Of a DNA stretch of 60,000 nucleotides, positions 1 through 14,800 are shown in pieces. The notes beneath the pieces were generated by a model that ran no database searches, was not told where the DNA came from, and saw only the letters and a program-made list of their open reading frames with translations. A program made the position numbers and the translations under genes. This stretch comes from Nematostella vectensis. Its lineage: Eukaryota; Cnidaria; Anthozoa; Actiniaria; Edwardsiidae. The stretch lies in assembly GCF_932526225.1 (NCBI RefSeq), contig NC_064035.1, positions 17,909,969-17,969,968 on the forward strand. Reading direction: 5' to 3'. Each line of letters opens with the position of its first letter. Position 1 is the first letter of the stretch.

Positions 1-1737
1 AAAATCAAATTTTAATAGCTAATGCATAGAAAAATCATAATATAAAATTTCTACAACCTTAAAATGTTGCTGTCTCATGCAATCACATACAGGTTTCCCA
101 CTAGGATTCCAAAGTGTATCGCTAACCGTTTCCTCGTCGTTCAGCCGAGCAGAGCGTGTCATTAGAATTGTAGATAACAATGCGAGGACCTTTGTTTTTG
201 TTACGGCTTTTGACACACAATACGCGCAAATGACTTTCAAAAATTTTCAACAATCGACAAGCATGGACACAAGCCACACCTCTAGGAGGGTCTCAAGTTC
301 CTAGGGCATACCGTAATCTAGCGGTAATGCGGTAAAGTAGAAGCCCAAGAGCTAGACATTTATGAAACAATCAATTGACTTATAAATAAAACACTTTTGA
401 TTTACAAAGAATGTCAAAAAGTGCATTACAATGAAAGGCGATTTGGTCTATTTGTTACGCAGAATTTTACGGCTTAACATATTTGTGCATTTTAATTCTC
501 GACATTGTTCATTAGTTTACAGAATAGCATACCACGTCGTAGCAGGAATCCTACATGTTTGCAAGCCACGTGGAACTCATGTACAACTCGAGCTCGCTCA
601 AGATAATCCATGACTGTCTGGACGCGAATTAGGCAGACATCATGTGTCCTAGTCCAAACTTAAAGCTTATTAACACGTATAATATAAAGCAAAATATAGG
701 GAGAATTGAAAAAGCTCGGCTACATGTTCCAATCTTTCAACGAATCCTAGCAAAGAAAATATAAGGTAAGCGTAAGGAATATGACATAAGAAAACAGGTT
801 TACTATAACATTTGATAAATAATACCTTATGCATGATATTAGGTTTTCTGCAGTTCAACGTCTATATTGGACGTTTCATAATATAACGGCAACTGTAGTG
901 TCCGGGCTACCTGTGTTAAGACCGGGCTACCTGTGTAAGGAGTATATTATAGGATGTTCGTTCGTTCGTTCGTTCGTTCGTTGTAAAGCAGATGGTCGAG
1001 ACGTACAATAAACAGTTGTGTTTACGAATGCTATAGCAACCATCACTAATTGCGCGTCGCGCGCGCCTATATATTTGCGTGCAACATTTGCAACAGTTCA
1101 ACACGAAAAGATGTAACGGGAACGTTTCTATGTCTACAATAAAAAGTAATCTGACAAAGAACAAATGCTAGGCATATACAACAATATTACTTATTTATTG
1201 ATGAATTTAGTCAATTTACAACACAAAATATCTACATATCTTTTTCACAAAATATCTACATCCAATCTTAAATATTTCGAAAATGTGAAAATAGCATTTT
1301 TGGAATGCCATCCATTCATTTCATTTCAGGTCCCATGCAAGAACACAGGAAACGCCTCCATTGATCATTATTTGATTCTTGAGCTAGGAAGTCGACCCAA
1401 GATACACATGCATAGCGACACATGGGTGAGTGTGGGTGCGCAAGTGTTACTAAAATGTGTAGTATGTGCGCACATTCGTGTTTCTAAAAAAAAAAAAGTG
1501 CACAAGACTAACCTAGCTAAGTATAATTATTCTGTAAAGTTAAAAAAAGACTCTTTCTTATCATACATTATAGTATTCGTCACACAAATCTCAAAAACTC
1601 CAACTGTGGCTTTGGCTCCCTGTGGCTCCCCATTTATATTACTTCTTCTCGACCATTGTATTACTGAGCTCTCGTTATATTCAGCATTATTCCATTCTGA
1701 AAGGAGGGAAACTAGTAGCTTTCAATATATTATTTTT
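1..1737. other. AT-rich region without a supported gene
   Basis: No exon with splice sites or family motif was found. A 202-codon open frame at 1165-1773 (+) looks like chance: AT-rich codons, homopolymer lysines and no domain. A doubled phrase, ccgggctacctgtgt, is present near 902-936. Confidence 0.5.
957..982 (+). repeat. (TTCG)n microsatellite
   Basis: About six and a half copies of the tetranucleotide, uninterrupted. Confidence 0.9.
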
Positions 1738-1743
1738 TTTATT
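1738..1743 (-). terminator. Candidate poly(A) signal, minus strand
   Basis: TTTATT on the plus strand, i.e. AATAAA on the minus strand, about 205 nt past the stop of the possible minus-strand terminal exon. Weak on its own in AT-rich DNA. Confidence 0.25.
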
Positions 1744-1946
1744 TATCCATTGAACTTACACAACCTAACTTAAGAAACTTAACTTAACTTTTTGTGCTAC
1801 TGGAGAAATTGCACAGCGGGTTTACGATATTTCACCTCTTTGACTGAGTCCAAAGCTGCACCCTTCAGCTGATATAGGTAGGCGGTAAAAGTTACGAGTC
1901 TTGGTAGTAACACGCATTGACTTGCACTTGCTTCAAGCAAAGTCCA

Positions 1947-2105
1947 TCAGCCATAAGGCAGCCCATAGGGGCAGTTGGTCTTGTCATACTTGAGCACCTT
2001 ACAGTCTTTGGGGGAGTATACTCCCGGGGCTGTACTCCCTTTATCCATCAGACGGGGATCATCGTTGTATCTTTTAGGGTGTAAATTCGGCCGAGCCTTG
2101 GGTAT
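1947..2105 (-). CDS. Possible last exon of a minus-strand gene
   Basis: On the minus strand, a 53-codon block ends in TGA (1947-1949). It reads KARPNLHPKRYNDDPRLMDK then GSTAPGVYSPKDCKVLKYDK and TNCPYGLPYG, a balanced composition unlike the AT-rich chance frames around it. An AG (2107-2106) precedes it in phase 0, so it could be a terminal exon; its acceptor lacks a good pyrimidine tract. A minus-strand AATAAA lies about 205 nt downstream (1738-1743). I do not recognise the family; the PGVYSP stretch loosely recalls microtubule-associated ciliary proteins, which is only an impression. Upstream exons were not found and would have to fit between here and the TLK start or overlap it. It could also belong to a repeat element. 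Confidence 0.35.
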   Translation of the reverse strand: MPKARPNLHPKRYNDDPRLMDKGSTAPGVYSPKDCKVLKYDKTNCPYGLPYG

Positions 2106-2362
2106 CTTTTAGGGGTGAAACTGAGAATACTCAGAATTTTTAACCTTGGTATCTTTTAGGGTGCTATTATAGCCATCACACATCTAATTTGTAGCTAATG
2201 AAAAAGCGTTAAAACGTGTCAATCTTCCATTCGATTACGAATTATTTACGTTTGTTTGAGGTATCTTTTATGGGTTAATGTCATGCCTAACCACGCCCAC
2301 TTTAGTATCTTTTAGGGTTAAAATATAACCAGACCACGCCCAATTTAGTATCTTTTAGGGTT
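2060..2362. repeat. Dispersed copies of GTATCTTTTAGGGT
   Basis: Six copies of a 13-14 bp phrase, GTATCTTTTAGGG(T), near 2068, 2101, 2150, 2262, 2312 and 2351, with spacers of unequal length. The cluster is bracketed by an inverted pair: gacggggatcatcgt near 2052 and acgatgatccccgtc near 2381. This could be a small inverted-repeat element of about 340 bp. On the minus strand each copy reads CCCTAAAAGATAC, which contains an AG. Confidence 0.6.
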
Positions 2363-2773
2363 GTTTTAAAAAACTCCCGACGATGATCCCCGTCCGTTTG
2401 ATATCGGAGTACCCACACCCCCAACCTCCCCCCCTTCCCCCCGGAAGCGTATTGTCCTGTTAGCATATGCAGTCGTCTGCAAATAGACGTACCTCTGATT
2501 CCGGAATAACGACATCGACAATGTCACTGATGTTAAACAAATTCGGGCCAAGAACTGTGCCTTCAGGAACGCCAGAAAGGATACGAGACCAGTCCTAACG
2601 ATGAACACAACCCAATATCCTTCCCATCAGACACCTCTCCCTTAGCTCAAGAAAAAGTACACGACGCGGTTACCAAGCCGTCCCGCGTTCGCTTTTCTCG
2701 TGTAAAATATGGTTTCATTTCCCTTCTTCGCGAAATGTCTCGCTTAAACAAAATCATTCACAACTGTTAAGGA

Positions 2774-2876
2774 ATGGCTGAGCCCCAATGCTCTGTAGAA
2801 CAAATTCAGAACGGCTTTCGGTTGCAACTGGAGAAAAGCAGTAGCCAATCCTCAGATATGAAGCGTTCCGCTACAC
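2774..2876 (+). CDS. TLK: TLK exon 1 (start codon, residues 1-35)
   Basis: Starts at ATG in good context (GGAATGG) and encodes [15 protein letters not shown] and onward. An in-frame TAA at 2768-2770 makes this the first usable start. It ends at donor gtgagt in phase 1. Some 5' untranslated sequence probably lies in 2600-2773; an upstream non-coding exon cannot be excluded. Confidence 0.85.
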
Positions 2877-5800
2877 GTGAGTAGAAATTCGTCTTTCCTT
2901 TCTTTTTATTAGTTTATTCTTCCATCTTTTTCGCATTTGCCGTCATCTATTCGACGATCAAAGATCCCCTTTAGAGCGAACAGGTTTTTTACGATTCATC
3001 CTATTTGTTGTTTTGTTTCTAGCTGAAAACAAAACCCCCGAATCGTCCGTCTCGTTCAGCCATTTTGCCGGTCTCGAAGCCCTGGATCCCACCAAACGGG
3101 AGCTGTTGGAAGCCCGCTTTTCAGCACCAAGGGTAAGAGTGATTTAGGTAGATGTGCACAGTGCAAATGATAAGCTTTACAATTGAACATAACATTGATA
3201 AATTCGTAGGTTATTATTTTGTTGCATGTCATTATGATGTTGCGTGGCACTTTACAATATGTACTGAAGCTAACATACAGTTATAAGCGACATGGGGGAT
3301 GTACTTTTGATAAATCTCCCGTTTTTACTTTTTAACTGTAACTGTTGTCTGTTGGATATTTCAGGCCAATAGGATGGAATTGTATTGGGGGTACCCTTTT
3401 TAAAGCCTCCCATCAAATGTCCAATATATATTCTGTAGTAAATGGAAGCTACGTTTCTACTTAGCTATGAAGGATATTCTCAAGAAATATAGGGTGTTGG
3501 TGATGCGTCCACACCCCGTAATTTACCCTGTATTTGGGGAATTTACAATTACAATTGTGGCCGGGTGGATTTAAAGTCGATTCTTAGGAATGTTTTGGAG
3601 GCAGGGAGAGCGAACTCAGGACGTCGTCTAACAATGGACAGAACTGATTTATTACAACATAACAACTATGACATACACAGGCTGTGTGTATCCAAACAAG
3701 GACATGATGCCTTTAAATAGAATATAACAGGCAAACAGTGTAATTGTTAAACTGTTGATAGATAAATGCCAGATATTACACAAGTATGAAACATGCACTG
3801 CGAAGGCTAACCTCTGCCCTCAATCACACTCTGCAGCTTCGCTATTGAAAACTGTTTACAACTTGATATAAGATGTATCTAAAATCTAACAATAAATCAC
3901 AACAGAATCCTGTTCAATTTCAGCATCACATTACATGGCACATGGTCTTGAAACACAACCACGGTAGCTAAAAGACAAACAATTACACAGCTAAAGAATT
4001 CCTAAAATTTACTTGGTCACACACTGATAATGTTTTTGACAAGCAGATCATTACTTGGATTCCCTGCTTGCATTATTATTGTAGTTGATCAAACAGCCAT
4101 GTTACAAAAGTCTAGTTGTAAATAACTGATGACTATGTACCACAAAGGGAGCATGCCTCAAAGGGGGCGAGCTATCCCTTTTATAGCAAGCATTCATGTT
4201 CAACTGAGGATGAAAATGCAAAAACCATCATATATGTGAACAGATTAGTAACACAAATATTTCAAGAGGAGAGTGTAATTGTATTTCAGTCTATAGAACA
4301 TACAGGCAAAATTATGTGGATGTCTTTAGAGCATTTTATTACTTTTTTTTCAGCCATTTAGCCAAGACTCACAAACAAGCAATGCCTCTTCTACTGGGAG
4401 TGACAGAGAGTATGACCAGGTACAATACAAATATACTTAACAGGGTATGACCAGGTACATTATACATAAAAAACACTTTACAGGGTATGACCGGATACAT
4501 TACAAAAGCACTTTACAGGGTATGACCAGGTATATTACAACAATACTTTACAGGGAATGACAAGGTACATTACAAATATACTTTACAGGGTATGACCAGG
4601 TACATTACAAAAATACTGCGCAGGGTTTGACCAGGTACATTACAAATTTTACATATGACAAGGTACAGTACATTACAAATATACTTTACAAGGTATGACC
4701 AGGTACATTACAAATATACTGTGCAGGGTTTGACCAGGAATATAATACAAACATTTTGTACAGGGTATTACCAGGTGTAATACAAATATACTGCACAGGA
4801 ATGACCAATTTCCATGGTTGAGGGGGAGGGGGTGGTTCTCAGCCATACATTTATCTATTCAATTTCCACCAGTTATACTGGTGTGGAAGGTACAACAGAG
4901 CTAGGCTCCAAATCAAGTACCCCCTTGAGTGTATTTTTAGTGAGCATTGTAAGCACTGTCACTGGGGGTGGTCATTGCCAGAGGGTTAATTGCATCCCCA
5001 GTGGTTCTTTTATGTTCCTTCCGTTCAGGTTAGGGTAGTGCAACTTGAAGAGACAGGACCTCTGCCTTATTTTCCTCATCCGAGAAGACTTGAAACATAC
5101 AGTAGGAGAATAACTTTAACTCATTTGCGACACATTATGGAGTTATTTTTATGTAATAATTTATACACAGTCGACGCCAGGAAACAGAGGAGAGAAACAT
5201 GCAGGCCGTAAGAGAAAGGCAGCTCCTACTGACGGGGATTCACCAAGTAAATAAGAACAATTATTTTTTAAATATTCACAAAACAAGCTTTTACAGATCT
5301 TTTATAAAAATGGTAAGTTTATCCAGCTCATTTCAGCAAAAGCTGGATAATGGAGTGTGTACACAATACATTTATAGCTTTAGATAGCTGTAGACAATTA
5401 AAGCATTTTCAAATCTAAGCCATTTTTTGCAGAGTGTGTGATCTGAGTCTCGAGCCTGTTATTTTAAATCTTACAATTTTATTGTTAACAATTGATGGTT
5501 AACTTGGATTATTTATAGATACACCAAGCTGTAGCCAAGAGATCATGCATTTGTTTTCCCCTTAGCTAGTTACTAAGGACACAAATGAATTAATAAAACC
5601 AAAAATCCTAGTAATAACAATTATTTTCTCTTTTTCTGTAGGTTTGTTGGCTTCTAAGTCAGGAAGAGGCGATTCAATGGCAAGCAACAAGATAACCGAG
5701 TACTTCAAGGTACTGTATCTTTTTTTGTTATGTTTTGGAGCTTATTTTACATGTTTCAACTCTGTATTTATTTGGATGGCAGAATGTCTGCAAAGCATGC

Positions 5801-8800
5801 GCTATGTTTCTTTATTTTGATAATGACAGTTTCTTTGAAATGTTGTCAACTGATCAGGGCAAGAAGGGTTTTGTGAAATTTTATAATTCGTTAGCTGGCT
5901 CTTGAACTCTTCATGCAGAATCCCCCTTAAGAGCTAGTGTAAAATGGTTACATGGATATAACCTTTAGGCACAATTAAATTGATTTTATTCTCCTCCAAC
6001 AAATGACTTTGTTATTATTAGAATGACTCACCAGCAAGAACCAGTAGTCCTTCTCAGAATCTTCTCCCATCATTCACAGCTCAGGTGTGTAGTGTTAAAC
6101 ATTTCAAAAGGTATCATTACTACAGTACAGGGATAACTCTAATGTAGTATTCTAAAGTATACAGTATGTTTTCTATAATACGTTTGATAATATGTATGAA
6201 GTCGGATTTATAGGATGTGGATGTATGTACACTACTCTTTGGTACAGTAATAGCCTCCGCCAATTTTTTGTCTTTAATTAACCCATTGACTCCTGGCTAT
6301 TTTTTAGCTGAATTTACAAAAAAACAGACTGAAAACAGATACCTCCCCCCCTATTCTGAGTTTTATACAGCCCTTCTAAGTCAAACACAGCTGCCCCTAG
6401 TCAGCGGTATCCTAGCTTTCCAACAGTGCTTTGCAGCCCCCCACTTTTAATCCCTCGTCATTGTGCTGAAGCGAGCACAAGTTGATGGTTGCTTGTATTT
6501 TTCATAAAAAAAATACAGCTATGAGCATATAAGGAGAGTGTCTCAGGACATGAAGTTTATTGGGGCATAATTGAGTGCTTTGCTTATGAATATTTGCAAG
6601 CAAAGGTGGATTCATGATGATTTTTTCTTGTTTGGCTTTGCCTGGATGAGAAAATAATTTTCTAATGAATCACCACAGCTCTCCTAAATGCTGTCTTTTC
6701 TGAAACCAAATTGATTCCAAAATTGTTTACACTGTTATTTTGGGTCTGTATGACCTGGAATTGATTTGTTTGGCTTCGGGGTGAAAAGACTTATAAATAA
6801 ACCATCTGACTTTGGGGAGAGGAATGTTGACTGGCCCTCCCCTCGTAAATTTTTTCCCTGGATCTCCCAGAATGCTTTGCAATCTGTAAAGGCATCCAAG
6901 TGGTTTTACAGGCCTTCAAGGAGTGGACATTTTGTTTTGAGGCCATGGAAATGAACCTGGAGGATCAGAATAAAGGTATCTATTTGTGTCTTGAGCTGTG
7001 TTTGCTGATCTCTCTCCCTTGTGTGGTATTTTGAGCGTTTAATTGAGAGGGGTGATTCTGCTTTTCTTTCCTTGTTCGATTTGAGATTTGTCAAAGAACC
7101 TGTGCTATTATTTGGCTTAAGAGTAGATGCCAACACCTTGGTTGGATGCATATCTGCAAGACCATTTATCCCTTAGACTGATGCCTGAGTATCTTCATCT
7201 TGTTGTATTTATTTTGCATTTATGAATTTTTTGGGTTGTGGGTACTTCCCAAAGCCGGTACAGGCTGGTTGAGGGGTCAATGTGCCAATTAAAGACGAAA
7301 ATTTGGCAGAGTCTACTTCCAGGTTTTGGTGTATTGTATTTATTCTTGTGGTACATGAACATGTCAATTTGGGATTTTTGTATTTACACTACTCTATAGG
7401 TACACTTAATATATTGTTGTTTTGCAGTGTCATATTGAAAGCTCGCTATCTAATCCTGTCCCTGTCAGGGGGCGGAACAACAGTTCCTCGCGGCAAGACT
7501 GGAATGACGATTTGATGTGTATTAGCATCCATGAGGCATGCCAGGTGGGTACTCTAATACCAAGCACTACTGGAATAAGTGACTCTACTTCATGTTTAAC
7601 AACATCGCACACTAGAGGCTACTGGAATGAGTGAATCTACTTCATGTTTTACAACATTGCACACTAAAGGCTACTGGAATAAGTGAATCTACTTCATGTT
7701 TTACAACATTGCACACTAAAGGCTACTGGAATAAGTGAATCTACTTCATGTTTTACAACATTGCACACTAGAGGCTACTGGAATAAGTGACTCTACTTCA
7801 TGTCTTACAACATCGCACACAAGAGGCTACTGGAATAAGTGAATCTACTTCATGTTTTACAACATTGCACACTAGAGGCTACTGGAATAAGTAACTCTAC
7901 TTCATGTTTCACAACATTGCACACAAGAGGCTACTGGAATGAGTGACTCTACTTCATGTCTTCCAACATTGCACACTAGAGGCTACTGGAATAAGTGACT
8001 CTACTTCATGTTTTACAACATTGCACACTAGAGGCTACTGGAATAAGTGAATCTACTTCATGTTTCACAACATTGCACACAAGAGGCTACTGGAATAAGT
8101 AATTCTACTTCATGTTTCACAACATTGCACACAAGAGGCTACTGGAATAAGTGACTCTACTTCATGTTTCACAACATTGCACACAAGAGGCTACTGGAAT
8201 AAGTAATTCTACTTCATGTTTCACAACATTGCACACAAGAGGCTACTGGAATAAGTGACTCTACTTCATGTTTCACAACATTGCACACAAGAGGCTACTG
8301 GAATAAGTAATTCTACTTCATGTTTCACAACATTTCACACAAGAGGCTACTGGAATAAGTAATTCTACTTCATGTTTCACAACATTGCACACTAAAGGCT
8401 ACTGGAATAAGTGAATCTACTTCATGTTTCACAACATTGCACACAAGAGGCTACTGGAATAAGTGACTCTACTTCATGTTTCACAACATTGCACACTAGA
8501 GGCTACTGGAATAAGTGAATCTACTTCATGTTTCACAACATTGCACACAAGAGGCTACTGGAATAAGTAATTCTACTTCATGTTTCACAACATTGCACAC
8601 AAGAGGCTACTGGAATAAGTGACTCTACTTCATGTTTCACAACATTGCACACAAGAGGCTACTGGAATGAGCGACTCTACTTCATGTTTCACAACATTGC
8701 ACACAAGAGGCTACTGGAATAAGTGACTCTACTTCATGTTTTACAACATTGCACACTAAAGGCTACTGGAATAAGTAACTCTACACTTAATGTTTTACAA

Positions 8801-11800
8801 CATTGCACATAGAGGCTACTGGAATGAGTGACTACTTCATGTTTTACAACATTGCACACTAAAGGCTACTGGAATAAGTGAATCTACTTCATGTTTCACA
8901 ACATTGCACACAAGAGGCTACTGGAATAAGTGACTCTACTTCATGTTTTACAACATTGCACACTAAAGGCTACTGGAATGAGTGACTCTACTTCATGTTT
9001 TACAACATTGCACATAGAGGCTACTGGAATAAGTGACTCTACTTCATGTCTTACAACATCGCACACTAAAGGCTACTGGAATAAGTGACTCTACTTCATG
9101 TCTTACAACATTGCACACTAAAGGCTACTGGAATAAGTGACTCTACTTCATGTTTTACAACATTGCACACAAGAGGCTACTTGAATAAGTGACTCAACTT
9201 CATGTTTTACAACATCGCACATAGAGGCTACTGGAATAAGTGACTCTACTTTATGTTTTACAACATTGCACACTAGAGGCTACTGGAATAAGTGACTCTA
9301 CTTCATGTTTCACAACATTGCACACAAGAGGCTACTGGAATAAGTGACTCTACTTCATGTTTCACAACATTGCACACAAGAGGCTACTGGAATAAGTGAC
9401 TCTACTTCATGTCTTACAACATTGCACACTAAAGGCTACTGGAATAAGTGACTCTACTTCATGTTTTACAACATTGCACACAAGAGGCTACTTGAATAAG
9501 TGACTCAACTTCATGTTTTACAACATCGCACATAGAGGCTACTGGAATAAGTGACTCTACTTTATGTTTTACAACATTGCACACTAGAGGCTACTGGAAT
9601 AAGTGACTCTACTTCATGTTTCACAACATTGCACACAAGAGGCTACTGGAATAAGCGACTCTACTTCATGTTTCACAACATTGCACACAAGAGGCTACTG
9701 GAATAAGTGACTCTACTTTATGTTTCACAACATTGCACATAGAGGCTACTGGAATAAGTGACTCTACTTCATGTCTTACAACATTGCACACTAAAGGCTA
9801 CTGGAATAAGTAACTCTACTTCATGTTTTACAACATTGCACATAGAGGCTACTGGAATAAGTGACTCTACTTCATGTTTCACAACATTGCAGATAGAGGC
9901 TACTGGAATAAGTAACTCTACTTCATGTTTTACAACATTGCACACAAGAGGCTACTGGAATAAGTAACTCTACTTCATGTTTCACAACATTGCACACTAA
10001 AGGCTACTGGAATAAGTGACTCTACTTCATGTTTTACAACATTGCACACAAGAGGCTACTGGAATAAGTAACTCTACACTTCATGTTTTACAACATTGCA
10101 CACTAAAGGCTACTGGAGTGAGTGACTCTACACTTCATGTTTTACAACATTGCACACTCAAGGCTACTGAAATGAGTGACTCTACACTTCATGTTTTACA
10201 ACAATGCACATAGAGGCTACTGGAATAAGTAACTCTACTTCATGTTTTACAACATTGCACACAAGAGGCTACTGGAATAAGTAACCCTACACTTCATGTT
10301 TTACAACATTGCACATAGAGGCTACTGGAATAAGTGACTCTACTTCATGTCTTACAACATTGCACACTAAAGGCTACTGGAATGAGTGACTCTACTTCAT
10401 GTTTCACAACGTTGCACACAAGAGGCTACTGGAATAAGTAACCCTACACTTCATGTTTTACAACATTGCACACAAGAGGCTACTGGAATAAGTGACTCTA
10501 CTTCATGTTTTACAACATTGCACATAGAGGCTACTGGAATAAGTGACTCTACTTCATGTTTCACAATATTGCACACAAGAGGCTACTGGAATAAGTGACT
10601 CTACTTCATGTTTCACAATATTGCACACAAGAGGCTACTGGAATAAGTGACTCTACTTCATGTTTTACAACATTGCACACTAGAAGCTACTGGAATAAGT
10701 GACTCTACTTCATGTCTTACAACATTGCACACAAGAGGCTACTGGAATAAGTGACTCTACTTCATGTCTTACAACATTGCACACAAGAGGCTACTGGAAT
10801 AAGTGACTCTACTTCATGTTTCACAACATTGCACACTAGAGGCTACTGGAATGAGTGACTCTACTTCATGTCTTACAACATTGCACACTAAAGGCTACTG
10901 GAATAAGTGACTCTACTTCATGTTTTACAACATTGCACACTAAAGGCTACTGGAATAAGTGACTCTACTTTATGTTTCACAACATTGCACATAGAGGCTA
11001 CTGGAATAAGTGACTCTACTTCATGTCTTACAACATTGCACACAAGAGGCTACTGGAATAAGTGACCCTACTTCATGTTTTACAACATTGCACACTAGAG
11101 GCTACTGGAATAAGTGACTCTACTTCATGTCTTACAACATTGCACACTAGAGGCTACTGGAATAAGTGACTACTTCATGTCTTAACAACATTGCACACTA
11201 GAGGCTACTGGAATAAGTGACTCTACTTTATGTTTCACAACATTGCACACAAGAGGCTACTGGAATGAGTGACTCTACTTCATGTCTTACAACATTGCAC
11301 ACTAGAGGCTACTGGAATAAGTGACTCTACTTCATGTTTCACAACATTGCACATAGAGGCTACTGGAATAAGTGACTCTACTTCATGTTTTACAACATTG
11401 TACACTAAAGGCTACTGGAATAAGTGACTCTACTTCATGTCTTACAACATTGCACACTATAGGCTACTGGAATAAGTGACTCTACTTCATGTTTTACAAC
11501 ATTGCACACTAAAGGCTACTGGAATAAGTGACTCTACTTCATGTCTTACAACATTGCACACTAAAGGCTACTGGAATAAGTGACTCTACTTCATGTCTTA
11601 CAACATTGCACACTAAAGGCTACTGGAATAAGTGACTCTACTTCATGTCTTACAACATTGCACACTAAAGGCTACTGGAATAAGTGACTCTACGTCATGT
11701 CTTACAACATTGCACACAAGAGGCTACTGGAATAAGTGACTCTACTTCATGTTTCACAACATTGCACACTATAGGCTACTGGAATGAGTGACTCTACTTC

Positions 11801-14800
11801 ATGTCTTACAACATTGCACACTAGAGGCTACTGGAATAAGTGACTCTACTTCATGTCTTACAACATTGCACACAAGAGGCTACTGGAATAAGTGACTCTA
11901 CTTCATGTTTTACAACATTGCACACTAGAGGCTACTGGAATAAGTGACTCTACTTCATGTTTTACAACATTGCACACTAGAGGCTACTGGAATAAGTGAC
12001 TCTACTTCATGTTTCACAACATTGCACACAAGAGGCTACTGGAATAAGCGACTCTACTTCATGTTTCACAACATTGCACACAAGAGGCTACTGGAATAAG
12101 TGACTCTACTTTATGTTTCACAACATTGCACATAGAGGCTACTGGAATAAGTGACTCTACTTCATGTTTTACAACATTGCACACTAAAGGCTACTGGAAT
12201 AAGTAACTCTACACTTAATGTTTTACAACATTGCACATAGAGGCTACTGGAATGAGTGACTACTTCATGTTTTACAACATTGCACACTAAAGGCTACTGG
12301 AATAAGTGAATCTACTTCATGTTTCACAACATTGCACACAAGAGGCTACTGGAATAAGTGACTCTACTTCATGTTTTACAACATTGCACACTAAAGGCTA
12401 CTGGAATGAGTGACTCTACTTCATGTTTTACAACATTGCACATAGAGGCTACTGGAATAAGTGACTCTACTTCATGTCTTACAACATCGCACACTAAAGG
12501 CTACTGGAATAAGTGACTCTACTTCATGTCTTACAACATTGCACACTAAAGGCTACTGGAATAAGTGACTCTACTTCATGTTTTACAACATTGCACACAA
12601 GAGGCTACTTGAATAAGTGACTCAACTTCATGTTTTACAACATCGCACATAGAGGCTACTGGAATAAGTGACTCTACTTTATGTTTTACAACATTGCACA
12701 CTAGAGGCTACTGGAATAAGTGACTCTACTTCATGTTTCACAACATTGCACACAAGAGGCTACTGGAATAAGTGACTCTACTTCATGTTTCACAACATTG
12801 CACACAAGAGGCTACTGGAATAAGTGACTCTACTTCATGTCTTACAACATTGCACACTAAAGGCTACTGGAATAAGTGACTCTACTTCATGTTTTACAAC
12901 ATTGCACACAAGAGGCTACTTGAATAAGTGACTCAACTTCATGTTTTACAACATCGCACATAGAGGCTACTGGAATAAGTGACTCTACTTTATGTTTTAC
13001 AACATTGCACACTAGAGGCTACTGGAATAAGTGACTCTACTTCATGTTTCACAACATTGCACACAAGAGGCTACTGGAATAAGCGACTCTACTTCATGTT
13101 TCACAACATTGCACACAAGAGGCTACTGGAATAAGTGACTCTACTTTATGTTTCACAACATTGCACATAGAGGCTACTGGAATAAGTGACTCTACTTCAT
13201 GTCTTACAACATTGCACACTAAAGGCTACTGGAATAAGTAACTCTACTTCATGTTTTACAACATTGCACATAGAGGCTACTGGAATAAGTGACTCTACTT
13301 CATGTTTCACAACATTGCAGATAGAGGCTACTGGAATAAGTAACTCTACTTCATGTTTTACAACATTGCACACAAGAGGCTACTGGAATAAGTAACTCTA
13401 CTTCATGTTTCACAACATTGCACACTAAAGGCTACTGGAATAAGTGACTCTACTTCATGTTTTACAACATTGCACACAAGAGGCTACTGGAATAAGTAAC
13501 TCTACACTTCATGTTTTACAACATTGCACACTAAAGGCTACTGGAGTGAGTGACTCTACACTTCATGTTTTACAACATTGCACACTCAAGGCTACTGAAA
13601 TGAGTGACTCTACACTTCATGTTTTACAACAATGCACATAGAGGCTACTGGAATAAGTAACTCTACTTCATGTTTTACAACATTGCACACAAGAGGCTAC
13701 TGGAATAAGTAACCCTACACTTCATGTTTTACAACATTGCACATAGAGGCTACTGGAATAAGTGACTCTACTTCATGTCTTACAACATTGCACACTAAAG
13801 GCTACTGGAATGAGTGACTCTACTTCATGTTTCACAACGTTGCACACAAGAGGCTACTGGAATAAGTAACCCTACACTTCATGTTTTACAACATTGCACA
13901 CAAGAGGCTACTGGAATAAGTGACTCTACTTCATGTTTTACAACATTGCACATAGAGGCTACTGGAATAAGTGACTCTACTTCATGTTTCACAATATTGC
14001 ACACAAGAGGCTACTGGAATAAGTGACTCTACTTCATGTTTCACAATATTGCACACAAGAGGCTACTGGAATAAGTGACTCTACTTCATGTTTTACAACA
14101 TTGCACACTAGAAGCTACTGGAATAAGTGACTCTACTTCATGTCTTACAACATTGCACACAAGAGGCTACTGGAATAAGTGACTCTACTTCATGTCTTAC
14201 AACATTGCACACAAGAGGCTACTGGAATAAGTGACTCTACTTCATGTTTCACAACATTGCACACTAGAGGCTACTGGAATGAGTGACTCTACTTCATGTC
14301 TTACAACATTGCACACTAAAGGCTACTGGAATAAGTGACTCTACTTCATGTTTTACAACATTGCACACTAAAGGCTACTGGAATAAGTGACTCTACTTTA
14401 TGTTTCACAACATTGCACATAGAGGCTACTGGAATAAGTGACTCTACTTCATGTCTTACAACATTGCACACAAGAGGCTACTGGAATAAGTGACCCTACT
14501 TCATGTTTTACAACATTGCACACTAGAGGCTACTGGAATAAGTGACTCTACTTCATGTCTTACAACATTGCACACTAGAGGCTACTGGAATAAGTGACTA
14601 CTTCATGTCTTAACAACATTGCACACTAGAGGCTACTGGAATAAGTGACTCTACTTTATGTTTCACAACATTGCACACAAGAGGCTACTGGAATGAGTGA
14701 CTCTACTTCATGTCTTACAACATTGCACACTAGAGGCTACTGGAATAAGTGACTCTACTTCATGTTTCACAACATTGCACATAGAGGCTACTGGAATAAG

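Noticed and set aside
1165-1773. 202-codon plus-strand frame
   Set aside because: AT-rich, contains a lysine homopolymer run, no domain and no splice or promoter logic. More likely non-coding sequence or the 3' region of the minus-strand candidate.
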